A DNA stretch of 64,000 nucleotides from Rhabdothermincola salaria (GTDB taxonomy: Bacteria; Actinomycetota; Acidimicrobiia; Acidimicrobiales; Acidimicrobilacustridaceae): the NCBI RefSeq assembly GCF_021246445.1, contig NZ_JAJQXW010000001.1:62001-126000 (forward strand). The letters are read 5' to 3'. The notes beneath the pieces were generated by a model. The model did not search any database. It was not told where the DNA came from and worked only from the letters and a program-made list of their open reading frames with translations. The position numbers were made by a program, and so were the translations under genes. How positions within the stretch are numbered: the first letter of the stretch is position 1; each line of letters opens with the position of its first letter. This document shows positions 25,604 through 33,773 of this stretch, piece by piece.

Positions 25604-26728
25604 GTGCTGGCGGGACGCGAGATCAGACGGGCCAAGGTCCGTTTCGGCCTGTTGGCGGGCGCCGTCGGGTTGCTGGTCTTCCTGATCATGTTCCAGCAGG
25701 CGTTGCTGGGGTCGTTGTTGAAGAGCTTCACCGGGGCCATCGAGAACCAGTCCGCCCAGGTGCTCGTCTACAGCGCCGAGGCCCGCAAGAACGTCGCCGG
25801 CAGCGTCATCCCGCCGCCCACCCAGGACGCCGTCGAGGCCGTCGACGGCGTCGGGTCCAGTGCCCCGCTGGGGGAGGCCACCCTCACGGTGGCCGCCGGT
25901 GGGGAGCAGGTCGACGCCTCCGTCTTCGGGTTCGAGCTCGGTGGTCCCGGCGAGCCCACCCGTCTGACCGACGGACGGCTGCCGACGGGGCCCACCGAGG
26001 TGGTGGCCAGCGGCGAGGATGCCGACGACGGGTTCGCGCTGGGCGACGAGGTCACCAGCGTCAGCGGCGACGTCGTGCTCACCGTGGTCGGGCTCACCGA
26101 GGAGAGCCGCTTCTCGGTGGCACCGACCCTGTGGGTGACCTTCGACGGCTACGAAGCCCTCCGGCGCGCCGCCAACCCGGACGCCCAGGGCGTGCTGCCC
26201 TCCCTCGTCGCCCTGATCCCCGCCGACGGGGTCTCACCCTCGGAGCTGGCGGGCCGGATCAACGCCCAGGTGCCCGACGTCGAGGCTCTCACCCGGGCCG
26301 AGGCGGTCTCCGAGGCGCCCGGGGTGTCCGCCGTCAACACCTCGTTCCAGCTGATCCTCGGGCTGGCCTTCGTGGTCGTCGCGCTCGTCATCGGCTTCTT
26401 CTTCTTGATCCTCACCGTGCAGAAGCTCGACTCGCTCACCTTGTTGCGGGCGGTGGGGGCGCCCACCGGCTACCTGGTGCGGGCCCTCCTGACCCAGATC
26501 GCCTTCGTCGTCGGTGGCGGGCTCGTGGTCGGGGTGGCCCTCACCGTGCTCGCGGTGCGGGGAGCGTCCGCCGGCCTGCCCATCTCCCTCGACCCGGTCA
26601 CCCTCGGGCTGCTCGCCGTCGGCGTGCTGGTGCTGGCCGCCCTCGGCTCCGTCGTCACCCTGGTGCGGGTGGCCCGCATCGATCCGGCGGGTGTCGTGAG
26701 CCGACAGAACCTCGGTGGGCTGTCGTGA
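25604..26728 (+). CDS. FtsX-like ABC transporter permease
   Basis: A 374-residue permease. An N-terminal membrane helix (FGLLAGAVGLLVFLIMFQQALL) is followed by a large extracytoplasmic domain (about 40-230) and three C-terminal helices (LILGLAFVVVALVIGFFFLIL; LLTQIAFVVGGGLVVGVALTV; LGLLAVGVLVLAALGSVVTLV), the MacB/FtsX topology. The cytoplasmic loop DSLTLLRAVGAPTGYL is the FtsX coupling motif. It likely works with the next permease and the ATPase as a heterodimeric exporter or lipoprotein-handling machine. GTG start at 25604, 10 bp after the methyltransferase stop, without a clear ribosome site. Its stop overlaps the next start (GTGA). Confidence 0.9.
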   Translation: MLAGREIRRAKVRFGLLAGAVGLLVFLIMFQQALLGSLLKSFTGAIENQSAQVLVYSAEARKNVAGSVIPPPTQDAVEAVDGVGSSAPLGEATLTVAAGGEQVDASVFGFELGGPGEPTRLTDGRLPTGPTEVVASGEDADDGFALGDEVTSVSGDVVLTVVGLTEESRFSVAPTLWVTFDGYEALRRAANPDAQGVLPSLVALIPADGVSPSELAGRINAQVPDVEALTRAEAVSEAPGVSAVNTSFQLILGLAFVVVALVIGFFFLILTVQKLDSLTLLRAVGAPTGYLVRALLTQIAFVVGGGLVVGVALTVLAVRGASAGLPISLDPVTLGLLAVGVLVLAALGSVVTLVRVARIDPAGVVSRQNLGGLS

Positions 26729-27828
26729 AGCTCGGTCTCGTCGAGCTCCTGCGGCGGCCGCTGCGCTTCGGCGTGGCGGGCTCGGCCCTGGTGCTGCTGG
26801 CCGTGCTGCTGTTGTTCCTCGGGGGGCTGCTCGACGGTCTGTACCTCGGGTCCACCGGTGCCCTGCGCGCCCAGGAGGCCCCCCTGATCACCTTCTCCTC
26901 CGATGCCCGCGAGTCGCTGATCCGCTCCCGTGTCTCGCCCGAGGTGCGATCCGAGGTGGAGGCGGTGCCGGGCGTGGCGTCCACGGCCGGCCTCGGGATC
27001 GCCCTCGTGGGCGGCCGGGTCCCGGACGAGGACGAGCTGGCCAACCTCGCCGTCGCCGGCTTCGAGCAGCCCGTGCGCTCCATGCCCGACGACGTGGACC
27101 TCGCCCCCGACGAAGCCCTGGCCGACCGCAGCCTCGAAGCCGCCGGCGTGGCACTGGGCGACACGGTGGCGGTGGGTAGCGGGGAGACGCCGGTCGAGGT
27201 CGTGGGGTGGGTGGAGGACACCGACTACCTCCAGCAGAGCGGCTTCTGGGTCCGCCCCGAGACCTGGCGCGGCATCCTCGCCGAGTCCCGGCCCGACGCC
27301 GTGCTCCCCGACGGCACCTTCCAGGTGCTGACCGTGACCCTCGAGTCGGGAGCCGACGTCGACGAGGTGGCCGCCGCCATCGATGCCGCCACCGATGGAG
27401 CCACCAGCACCCTGACCCGGGAGGCCGCCGTGCTGGCGCTTCCCGGCATCCAGGAGCAGAACTCCACCTTCGGCGCCATCATCTACGTCACCTTGTTCGT
27501 GGCCGGGCTGGTGATCGCCCTCTTCTTCGCCCTGCTCACCCTCGAACGCACCGGCCTCTACGGCGTGCTCAAGGCGATCGGAGCCTCGACCCGGCAGATC
27601 TTCGCCGGGGTGGTGGCCCAGTCCGTCGCCGTCGCCGTCGTGTCCTTCGCCATCGGCCTGGCCGTCATGCTGGGTCTGGCCCAGCTGCTCCCGGCCGAGG
27701 TGCCGGTCGCCATCGAGACCTCCCGTGTCGTGCAGATCGGCGTGGGTCTCGTCGTCATGTCCGCTCTCGGTGCGGCGGTCTCGCTGCGCCGCGTCGTCCG
27801 GGTCGACCCTGCGTCGGCCATCGGCTGA
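26725..27828 (+). CDS. FtsX-like ABC transporter permease, second subunit
   Basis: A 367-residue permease with the same layout as the preceding one: N-terminal helix VAGSALVLLAVLLLFLGGLLDGL, an extracytoplasmic domain, and three helices near the C-terminus (IIYVTLFVAGLVIALFFALLT; VVAQSVAVAVVSFAIGLAVML; VQIGVGLVVMSALGAAVSL). The coupling segment RTGLYGVLKAIGASTRQIF is clear. It starts with a GTG overlapping the upstream stop by 4 bp, so both permeases are made together and probably form a heterodimer. The ATPase gene is 20 bp downstream. Confidence 0.9.
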   Translation: MKLGLVELLRRPLRFGVAGSALVLLAVLLLFLGGLLDGLYLGSTGALRAQEAPLITFSSDARESLIRSRVSPEVRSEVEAVPGVASTAGLGIALVGGRVPDEDELANLAVAGFEQPVRSMPDDVDLAPDEALADRSLEAAGVALGDTVAVGSGETPVEVVGWVEDTDYLQQSGFWVRPETWRGILAESRPDAVLPDGTFQVLTVTLESGADVDEVAAAIDAATDGATSTLTREAAVLALPGIQEQNSTFGAIIYVTLFVAGLVIALFFALLTLERTGLYGVLKAIGASTRQIFAGVVAQSVAVAVVSFAIGLAVMLGLAQLLPAEVPVAIETSRVVQIGVGLVVMSALGAAVSLRRVVRVDPASAIG

Positions 27829-27848
27829 CCCCGTCCCAGGAGCCGATC

Positions 27849-28523
27849 GTGCCCGCTCTGGAGCTCACCGACGTCCGCAAGACCTACCGATCCGGCGATG
27901 CCGAGATCGTGGCCCTCGACCACGCCACCCTCACCGTGGGCGACGACGAGATCGTGGCCCTGGTCGGGCCGTCCGGGTCCGGCAAGACCACGCTGCTGTC
28001 CATCGCCGGTGGCCTGCTCACGCCGTCGGAGGGCACCGTCGTGGTCGGCGGTCAGGACATCTCCGCGTACTCGGCCAAGCAGCTCACCACCTTCCGCCGC
28101 GACGCGGTGGGCTTCGTCTTCCAGGCCGTCAACCTGGTCCCCTTCCTCACCGCCCGGGAGAACCTCATGGTGGTGAACGACTTCGGGAACCGGCGCAGCC
28201 ACAAGGTGGCGAGGGAGCGAGCCGAGCGCCTCCTCGACGAGTTGGGGCTCTCGGAGCGCACCGACAACGTGCCGGGGCAGCTCTCCGGTGGCGAGCGCCA
28301 GCGGGTGGCCATCGGGCGGGCGCTGATGAACGAGCCCGATCTGGTACTGATCGACGAGCCCACCTCGGCGCTCGACACCAAGCTGGGCGAGCAGGTCATG
28401 GAGCTCATCGTCAACGAGGTGAAGAGCCGCGAGACCGCCGCGGTCATCGTCACCCACGACCAGCGGATGACGCACTACGCCGATCGCAGCGTGGCCATCG
28501 TCGACGGCCACCTGACCGACTGA
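27849..28523 (+). CDS. ABC transporter ATPase (LolD/MacB type)
   Basis: A 224-residue nucleotide-binding subunit. Walker A is GPSGSGKTT at residues 40-48, Q-loop in GFVFQAVNLVPFLTARENL, signature LSGGERQRVAIGRAL, Walker B DLVLIDEPTSALD, and the switch His in VIVTHDQRMTHYADR. The size and motifs match the LolD/MacB/FtsE group that drives FtsX-type permeases. GTG at 27849 is placed 6 nt after AGGAG. It completes a three-gene transporter; with no periplasmic adaptor in sight the cargo is unknown. A convergent nuclease gene ends 48 bp beyond. Confidence 0.93.
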   Translation: MPALELTDVRKTYRSGDAEIVALDHATLTVGDDEIVALVGPSGSGKTTLLSIAGGLLTPSEGTVVVGGQDISAYSAKQLTTFRRDAVGFVFQAVNLVPFLTARENLMVVNDFGNRRSHKVARERAERLLDELGLSERTDNVPGQLSGGERQRVAIGRALMNEPDLVLIDEPTSALDTKLGEQVMELIVNEVKSRETAAVIVTHDQRMTHYADRSVAIVDGHLTD

Positions 28524-28570
28524 CGCGCCGCGGCCGGCGTGGCTGTCGGTCCGGTCGATCCGCCGCCGGG

Positions 28571-30019
28571 TCAGCCGTGCTCCACCCGTTCGCCGTAGCG
28601 GGGGACGACGCAGACCCAGCCCAGCCGATCGGCGACGGCCTCGGCCAGGGCGGCTGACGCGGTGGGCTCACCGTGGACCACGTACACCGCCTCGGGTTCG
28701 GTGGGGGCGGTGGCCAACCAGTCGACGAGCTCGGCGGCGTCGGCGTGCACGCTGAAGGCGGGGAGGTCGACGACCTCCGCCCGCACCGGCACGTATCGGC
28801 CGAGCAGCTTCACCTGGCGGGCTCCCTCGGCCAGGGCCCGTCCCCGGGTGCCCTGGGCCTGGAACCCCACGAGGATCACGGTCGATCGATGGTCGGGCAG
28901 GTAGCGGGCCAGGTGGTGCAGCACCCGGCCCCCGCTCGCCATCCCGGAGGCCGAGATGATGATCTGGGGCCCCCGAGCGGTGTCGAGCGCCTTGGACCCC
29001 TCGACGTCGCGGACCTCGCGCAGGTCACCGGGGTCGAAGGGGTCGCCGCCGCCGTCGGCCAGCTCGGACAGGTCGGTCCGGACGTCGGGGTCGCCCCGGT
29101 CGACCGCGTCGCGGTAGACGGCCAGCGAGCGCAGCGCCATGGGGCTGTCGACCGAGATGGGCACCGCCGGGATGGCCCCGGACGCCCGCAGCCGGCGCAG
29201 GTGGTGCAACAGCACCTCGGTGCGGTCGACCGCGAAGGCCGGGATGACGACGGTGCCGCCTCGGCGGGTGGTCCGGGTGATGGCATCGGCCAGGGCGGCG
29301 ACGGCGCCCTCGTCGTCGTGGCGTCGGTTGCCGTAGGTCGACTCCACCACGATGACGTCGGGGCGGACCGGGCCGAGGGTGGCCGGCGGCGAGAGCAGCG
29401 GGTGCTGGGGCCGGCCGAGGTCGCCCGAGAAGGTGAACCGGCGGGCGTGTGGCTCGTGGTCGTCGCCCCAGGTGGCCTCGAGGGTGGCCATGGCCGAACC
29501 GAGGATGTGGCCCGCTGGCCGGAAGGTCACCTCGACCCCCGGCGCCACCTCCGTCGGGGTGTCGAAGGGCGTCACCCGCAGCTGCGAGAGCAGGGCCCGG
29601 GCGTCGTCCTCGGTGTAGAGGGGCAGGGCGGGGGAGTGCTTGGAGTACCCCCGCCGGTTGGCCCAGCGGGCCTCCTCTTCCTGGAGGTGGCCCGAGTCCG
29701 GCAGCACGATGCCGACCAGGGAGGCGGTGGCCGGCGTGCAGTGCACCCGGCCCTCGAAGCCGGCGACGGCCAGCGCCGGGAGGTACCCGCAGTGGTCGAC
29801 GTGGGCATGGGTGAGCACGACGGCGTCGATCGTCGACGGGTCGACGGGGAACGGCGCCCAGTTGCGCAGCCGGAGCTCCTTGAGGCCCTGGAACAGCCCG
29901 CAGTCGACGAGCACCCGCGCATCGGGGGTGTCGAGCAGGAACCGCGAGCCGGTCACGGTCCCGGTGGCACCGAGGAAGGTGAGCACCGGGGCTTCGGGGC
30001 GCGGGATCGATGGGTCCAC
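28571..30019 (-). CDS. Beta-CASP metallo-beta-lactamase ribonuclease-like protein
   Basis: A 482-residue protein of the MBL/beta-CASP group (YSH1/CPSF-like exonucleases and endonucleases). Metal ligands are intact: LTHAHVDHCGYLPAL, RPAGHILGSAMA, FSGDLGRPQHPLL. The beta-CASP cap follows with VESTYGNRRHDD, GGTVVIPAFAVDRTEVLLHHL, IIISASGMASGGRVLHHL and the final AFSVHADAAELVDWL. Such enzymes cut RNA; bacterial members of this type remain partly characterised. I use the GTG at 30017-30019, since GGAGG precedes it; a longer reading to 30112 would add an arginine-rich leader. Confidence 0.9.
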   Translation of the reverse strand: MDPSIPRPEAPVLTFLGATGTVTGSRFLLDTPDARVLVDCGLFQGLKELRLRNWAPFPVDPSTIDAVVLTHAHVDHCGYLPALAVAGFEGRVHCTPATASLVGIVLPDSGHLQEEEARWANRRGYSKHSPALPLYTEDDARALLSQLRVTPFDTPTEVAPGVEVTFRPAGHILGSAMATLEATWGDDHEPHARRFTFSGDLGRPQHPLLSPPATLGPVRPDVIVVESTYGNRRHDDEGAVAALADAITRTTRRGGTVVIPAFAVDRTEVLLHHLRRLRASGAIPAVPISVDSPMALRSLAVYRDAVDRGDPDVRTDLSELADGGGDPFDPGDLREVRDVEGSKALDTARGPQIIISASGMASGGRVLHHLARYLPDHRSTVILVGFQAQGTRGRALAEGARQVKLLGRYVPVRAEVVDLPAFSVHADAAELVDWLATAPTEPEAVYVVHGEPTASAALAEAVADRLGWVCVVPRYGERVEHG

Positions 30020-30139
30020 TGGGCGTCTGCCTCCGGCTCGAGCGGGGTCGTCGCACGCCGGCGAGCGCCGTGCGGGGGTCATGGTGGCACGAACGGGTTC
30101 TCGGGCCCCCACGGCCCAGACGGTATGATCTCGCCCACG

Positions 30140-30235
30140 ACATCAGGAGTGGCCCGCCCGGCGGGTCCGGCAACCTGGGAAGGACACCCAAGGTGCCAAC
30201 CCTTCCGACACCCCCTGGGTGGCGGGCGGGGATGT
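30140..30235 (+). promoter_or_regulatory. SAM-I/IV clan riboswitch upstream of metX
   Basis: The conserved core ccggcaacc lies at 30167-30175 and ggtgccaa at 30192-30199, the two joining strands that contact S-adenosylmethionine in this clan. The closing stem is acatc (30140-30144) with gatgt (30231-30235). A third stem is acctggg with cccaaggt (one bulged A), and a cacccc-ct-gggtg hairpin follows. A kink-turn is not obvious, which favours the actinobacterial SAM-IV form over classic SAM-I. It lies about 40 nt before the metX start, so it should lower metX and sulfhydrylase expression when SAM is plentiful. Confidence 0.82.
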
Positions 30236-30276
30236 GGCTCACGTGTGCGTGGGCAACGAAGTGTCCGAGGAGTGCC

Positions 30277-31476
30277 ATGAACCAACCGACGAGTCGAGCG
30301 CCGCTCAGCGCCGACCCTCTCCCGGCCAGCGGAGCCTGGCGCCCCGGCGACCCCATCGGCGATCGCCGCTTCGCCCACCTCGCCACCGACCGGGCGTTCG
30401 TGCTCGAGGGCGGCGGCGCGCTCCACGACGTCGAGATCGCCTACGAGACCTGGGGGGAGCTCGACGCCGACGGGGCCAACGCCGTGCTCGTGTGCCACGC
30501 CCTCACCGGCGACAGCCACGCGGCCGGCCGAGCCGGGCCCGGCCACCCGACGGCGGGGTGGTGGGACGCCCTCATCGGTCCCGGTCGCCCGCTCGACACC
30601 GACCGCTGGTTCGTGGTGTGCCCCAACGTCCTCGGTGGGTGCCAGGGTTCCACCGGCCCGGCGTCGCTCGATCCCGCCACCGGCGCCCCCTACGGATCCT
30701 CGTTCCCGGTGGTCACCGTCAGGGACATGGTGCGCACCCAGGCCGCCCTCGCCGATCAGCTCGGCGTGACCCGATGGCTCTCGGTCATCGGTGGATCGAT
30801 GGGCGGCATGCAGGCCCTGGAGTGGGGCGTGATGTTCCCCGATCGGGTGGCGTCGGTCGTCGCCATCGCCACCACCGTGGCGGCCAGCGCCCAGCAGATC
30901 GCCCTGTCCAGCGTGCAGCGCAGCGCGATCGCCCTCGACCCGGCCTGGCGAGGGGGCGACTACTACGACGCCGGTCCGGGGGAGGGCCCCCACCAGGGCT
31001 TGGCCGTCGCCCGGGGCATGGCCCAGATCACCTACCGCACCGAAGGGGTCTACGGCGAGCGCTTCGGCCGCAAGGAGCTCGATCCGCTCGACGACCGCTA
31101 CACCCTCTGGCAGCGCTTCGACGTCGAGGGCTACCTCGACTACCACGGGGCCAAGCTGGTGCGGCGCTTCGACGCCAACTCCTACCTGGTGATCAACCGG
31201 GCCATGGATCTGCACGACATCGGGCGAGGCCGAGGGGGAGTGGAGTCGGCCCTGGCCCGGGTGCGAGCCCCGGTGATGACCATGGCCATCGGCTCCGATG
31301 CCCTGTACCCGCCCTACCAACAAGAGCTGATCTGCGACACGCTCGGCTCCATCGGGCGCGAGTGCGTCCACGTCGTGATCGACAGCCCCGACGGCCACGA
31401 CGCCTTCCTGATCGAGACCGCCCAGGTGGGAGCGGCCCTCGCCCCTTTCCTCGCCGACGTGGAGAAGACCCGCTGA
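30277..31476 (+). CDS. metX: Homoserine O-acetyltransferase
   Basis: A 399-residue alpha/beta hydrolase-fold enzyme that acylates homoserine for methionine synthesis. The oxyanion/nucleophile motif is IGGSMGGMQALEW with the catalytic serine near 171, NVLGGCQGSTGPAS precedes it, and the C-terminal Asp and His lie in GSDALYPP and DSPDGHDAFLIE. The pattern MARGMAQITYRT-like stretch (ARGMAQITYRTEG) is characteristic of MetX. GAGGAG at 30267-30272 marks the ATG. It is riboswitch-controlled and its stop overlaps the next start by one base, so both enzymes are coupled. Confidence 0.95.
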   Translation: MNQPTSRAPLSADPLPASGAWRPGDPIGDRRFAHLATDRAFVLEGGGALHDVEIAYETWGELDADGANAVLVCHALTGDSHAAGRAGPGHPTAGWWDALIGPGRPLDTDRWFVVCPNVLGGCQGSTGPASLDPATGAPYGSSFPVVTVRDMVRTQAALADQLGVTRWLSVIGGSMGGMQALEWGVMFPDRVASVVAIATTVAASAQQIALSSVQRSAIALDPAWRGGDYYDAGPGEGPHQGLAVARGMAQITYRTEGVYGERFGRKELDPLDDRYTLWQRFDVEGYLDYHGAKLVRRFDANSYLVINRAMDLHDIGRGRGGVESALARVRAPVMTMAIGSDALYPPYQQELICDTLGSIGRECVHVVIDSPDGHDAFLIETAQVGAALAPFLADVEKTR

Positions 31477-32735
31477 TGACCGCCTTCGATGCCCCCGACG
31501 GGCCCCTGGCCGCGACCGAGCCGGCCGACGCGGCGGCTCCCGGCCCCGGGGCCGATGCCCGCCTGCACCCCGACACCCGGGCCATCCGTGCCGGCCGGGC
31601 CGACAACGACACCGCCCTGGCCCCGATCCTGTGGGCCACCACCACCTTCGTGACGCCCACCGTGGAGGAGGGGCGGCGCATGGCCACGGCCGTGGGCTCG
31701 CCTCGCTTCTACAGCCGCTACGGCAACCCCACCGTCGCCGGCTTCGAGGACGCCATCGCCGAGCTCGAGGGGGCCGAGCGGGCCCGCGCCTTCGCCTCGG
31801 GCATGGGGGCCATCAGCGCGGTGGTGCTCGGCCTGTGCTCCCAGGGCGACCACATCGTCGCCCAGCGCCAGCTCTACGCCGGCACCCAGCTGCTGTTGCA
31901 GACCGCCTGCCCGCGCTTCGGCATCGACGTGACCTTCGTCGACGCCACCGAGCCGGACGCCTTCGCCGCGGCCATCCGACCGGGCGTGACCACGATGGTG
32001 CTGGCCGAGACACCCGCCAACCCTCGTCTGGACCTGGTCGACCTCGATGAGATCGGCGCCATCGCCGGGCCCATCACCGTGGTCGACTCCACCTTCGCCA
32101 CCCCGTTGGGCCAACAACCCCTCGCCCACGGCGTCGACCTCGTCGTGCACTCCGCCACCAAGGCCATCGCCGGCCACAACGACGCCACCCTCGGCGTGGT
32201 GGCCGGGAGCGCCGAGCTGGTGGACTGGCTGTACTCGTTCGCTGTGCTGCAGGGGGCCAACGCCTCGCCCTTCGACGCCATGAACGGATTGCGGGGCCTG
32301 CGCACCCTCGGGGTGCGGGTGCGCCAGCAGAGCGAGGGGGCGGCCGAGCTGGCCGCCTTCCTCGAATCCCACCCGTTGGTCGCCGACGTGCGGTGGCCGG
32401 GGCTGGCCTCGCACCCCCAGCACGAGCTGGCCCGGCGCCAGCTGGCCCACTTCGGCGGTCTGCTCACCTTCGACCTCACCGGTGGTCTCGAGGCCGGGTG
32501 CGTCTTCGTCGAGGCCCTGCAGATCGCGCAGCTGGCCACGTCGCTCGGCGGCCCCGAGACCCTCGTGACCCACCCGGCCTCCACCACCCACGTGAACCTC
32601 ACCCCCGACGAGCTGTGCGCCAACGGCATCGGTCCCGGCACGGTGCGGGTGTCCATGGGTCTCGAGCACCCGGCCGACGTGGTGGCCGACATGGCCCAGG
32701 CTCTCGACGCCGTGGCCGCGGCCGGACACCGCTGA
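31476..32735 (+). CDS. O-acetylhomoserine sulfhydrylase / cystathionine gamma-synthase-type enzyme
   Basis: A 419-residue PLP enzyme of the Cys/Met metabolism family. Features: TRAIRAGRADNDTALAPILW, SRYGNPTVAGFEDAIAELEG, the PLP phosphate-binding SGMGAISAVVLGL, and the Schiff-base lysine in VVHSATKAIAGHNDATLG. The C-terminal SLGGPETLVTHPASTTH is typical. It uses the acylhomoserine made by MetX, with sulfide or cysteine; sequence alone does not settle direct sulfhydrylation versus transsulfuration. The first 30 residues are low-complexity (Ala, Pro, Asp). Translation is coupled to metX. Confidence 0.9.
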   Translation: MTAFDAPDGPLAATEPADAAAPGPGADARLHPDTRAIRAGRADNDTALAPILWATTTFVTPTVEEGRRMATAVGSPRFYSRYGNPTVAGFEDAIAELEGAERARAFASGMGAISAVVLGLCSQGDHIVAQRQLYAGTQLLLQTACPRFGIDVTFVDATEPDAFAAAIRPGVTTMVLAETPANPRLDLVDLDEIGAIAGPITVVDSTFATPLGQQPLAHGVDLVVHSATKAIAGHNDATLGVVAGSAELVDWLYSFAVLQGANASPFDAMNGLRGLRTLGVRVRQQSEGAAELAAFLESHPLVADVRWPGLASHPQHELARRQLAHFGGLLTFDLTGGLEAGCVFVEALQIAQLATSLGGPETLVTHPASTTHVNLTPDELCANGIGPGTVRVSMGLEHPADVVADMAQALDAVAAAGHR

Positions 32736-32748
32736 CGCCGAGCCGACC

Positions 32749-33528
32749 GTGCCCGAGCTGCTGGAGGTGGAGGCCTACCGTCGCCTGGCCAGCCGCGTGG
32801 TCGGCCTCGACGTCGTCGCCGTGGCGGCCCCGGACCCGTGGTTCCTCAAGGGTGGGCTCGACGCGCTCACGGTCACCGACGCCCTGGTGGGCCGGCGGCT
32901 CACCGATGCCCGGCGGATCGGCAAGCTCCTGGTGATCGACACCGACGGGCCCACCCTGGGGCTGCGCTTCGGGATGACGGGAGTGCTCGACGTCGACGGG
33001 GTCGACGGGGTCGAGCGCCTGGAGTACGGCGGCAGCCGCCGAGAGCCGGCGTGGGATCGCTTCACCCTCGTGTTCGAGGGCGATCGGGCGCTGAAGGTGC
33101 GTGACGCCCGCCGCCTGGGCGGGGTGGAGCTCGACCCCGACGAGGCCCGCCTCGGCATCGATGCCGCCGCCCTGACCCCGGCCGGGCTCCGAGCCGTGCT
33201 GGGCACCAGCCAGGCCCCGCTCAAGGCCCGGTTGATGGACCAGGCCCGGGTCGCCGGGCTGGGGAACCTGCTCACCGACGAAGCCCTCTGGCGCGCCGGC
33301 CTCGACCCCGCCCGCCCGGCGGGGAGCCTCTCGCCCGCCGAGCAGCGGCGCCTGCTGACCCACATCCGGCGCACGCTCGACGAGCTGGGGGAGCGGGGTG
33401 GGTCCCACACCGGGGACCTGCAGGCCAGCCGTCGCCGAGGCGGTGTGTGCCCCCGCGACGGCGCCGAGCTCGAGCGCCGCACGGTGGGCGGGCGCACGAC
33501 GTACTCGTGCCCGCACCACCAGCACTGA
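32749..33528 (+). CDS. Fpg/Nei-family DNA glycosylase
   Basis: A 259-residue member of the Fpg/Nei family, which removes oxidised bases and cuts the abasic site. The N-terminus is PELLEVEAYRR (the usual P-E-L-P-E-V-E with Leu at position 5), so the catalytic Pro and Glu are kept. The helix-two-turn-helix region LKARLMDQARVAGLGNLLTDEALWRAGL is clear. The C-terminal zinc finger is altered: CPRDGAELERR and TYSCPHHQ give Cys-Asp and Cys-His pairs instead of four cysteines. Start is GTG at 32749, 13 bp after the previous gene. Substrate preference is unknown. Confidence 0.87.
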   Translation: MPELLEVEAYRRLASRVVGLDVVAVAAPDPWFLKGGLDALTVTDALVGRRLTDARRIGKLLVIDTDGPTLGLRFGMTGVLDVDGVDGVERLEYGGSRREPAWDRFTLVFEGDRALKVRDARRLGGVELDPDEARLGIDAAALTPAGLRAVLGTSQAPLKARLMDQARVAGLGNLLTDEALWRAGLDPARPAGSLSPAEQRRLLTHIRRTLDELGERGGSHTGDLQASRRRGGVCPRDGAELERRTVGGRTTYSCPHHQH

Positions 33529-33574
33529 TCCCTCGCCCCCGAGGCCTGTCGGCGCGACACTCGCTCCCACCGCG

Positions 33575-33649
33575 ACCCTGGCCCCTTCCTCGGTTCCTGC
33601 ATGGTTTCGGCGTGCTGGAGCACGTCCAAACCATGCAGGAAGCCAGGGT
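33575..33649. terminator. Long hairpin after the glycosylase gene
   Basis: A perfect 14-bp stem pairs ttcctgcatggttt (33594-33607) with aaaccatgcaggaa (33628-33641). Inside it a second stem cgtgc/gcacg closes a tetraloop. Outside it accctggc (33575-33582) pairs with gccagggt (33642-33649) after an 11-nt bulge on the left. It lies 47 bp past the glycosylase stop and 125 bp before the next start. Its size exceeds a usual terminator, so a regulatory or RNA-stability role is also possible. Confidence 0.7.
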
Positions 33650-33773
33650 TCCGATCGGGTTGTCGGTGCCACCGATCGACGGGGGGTCGGCGGGTAGCAT
33701 CGCCGGATCGTCCCGGCCCGGGTCGATCCTGGACACGACCAGTCGCCCGGACCCGATCAGAAGGCTGTCCTTG

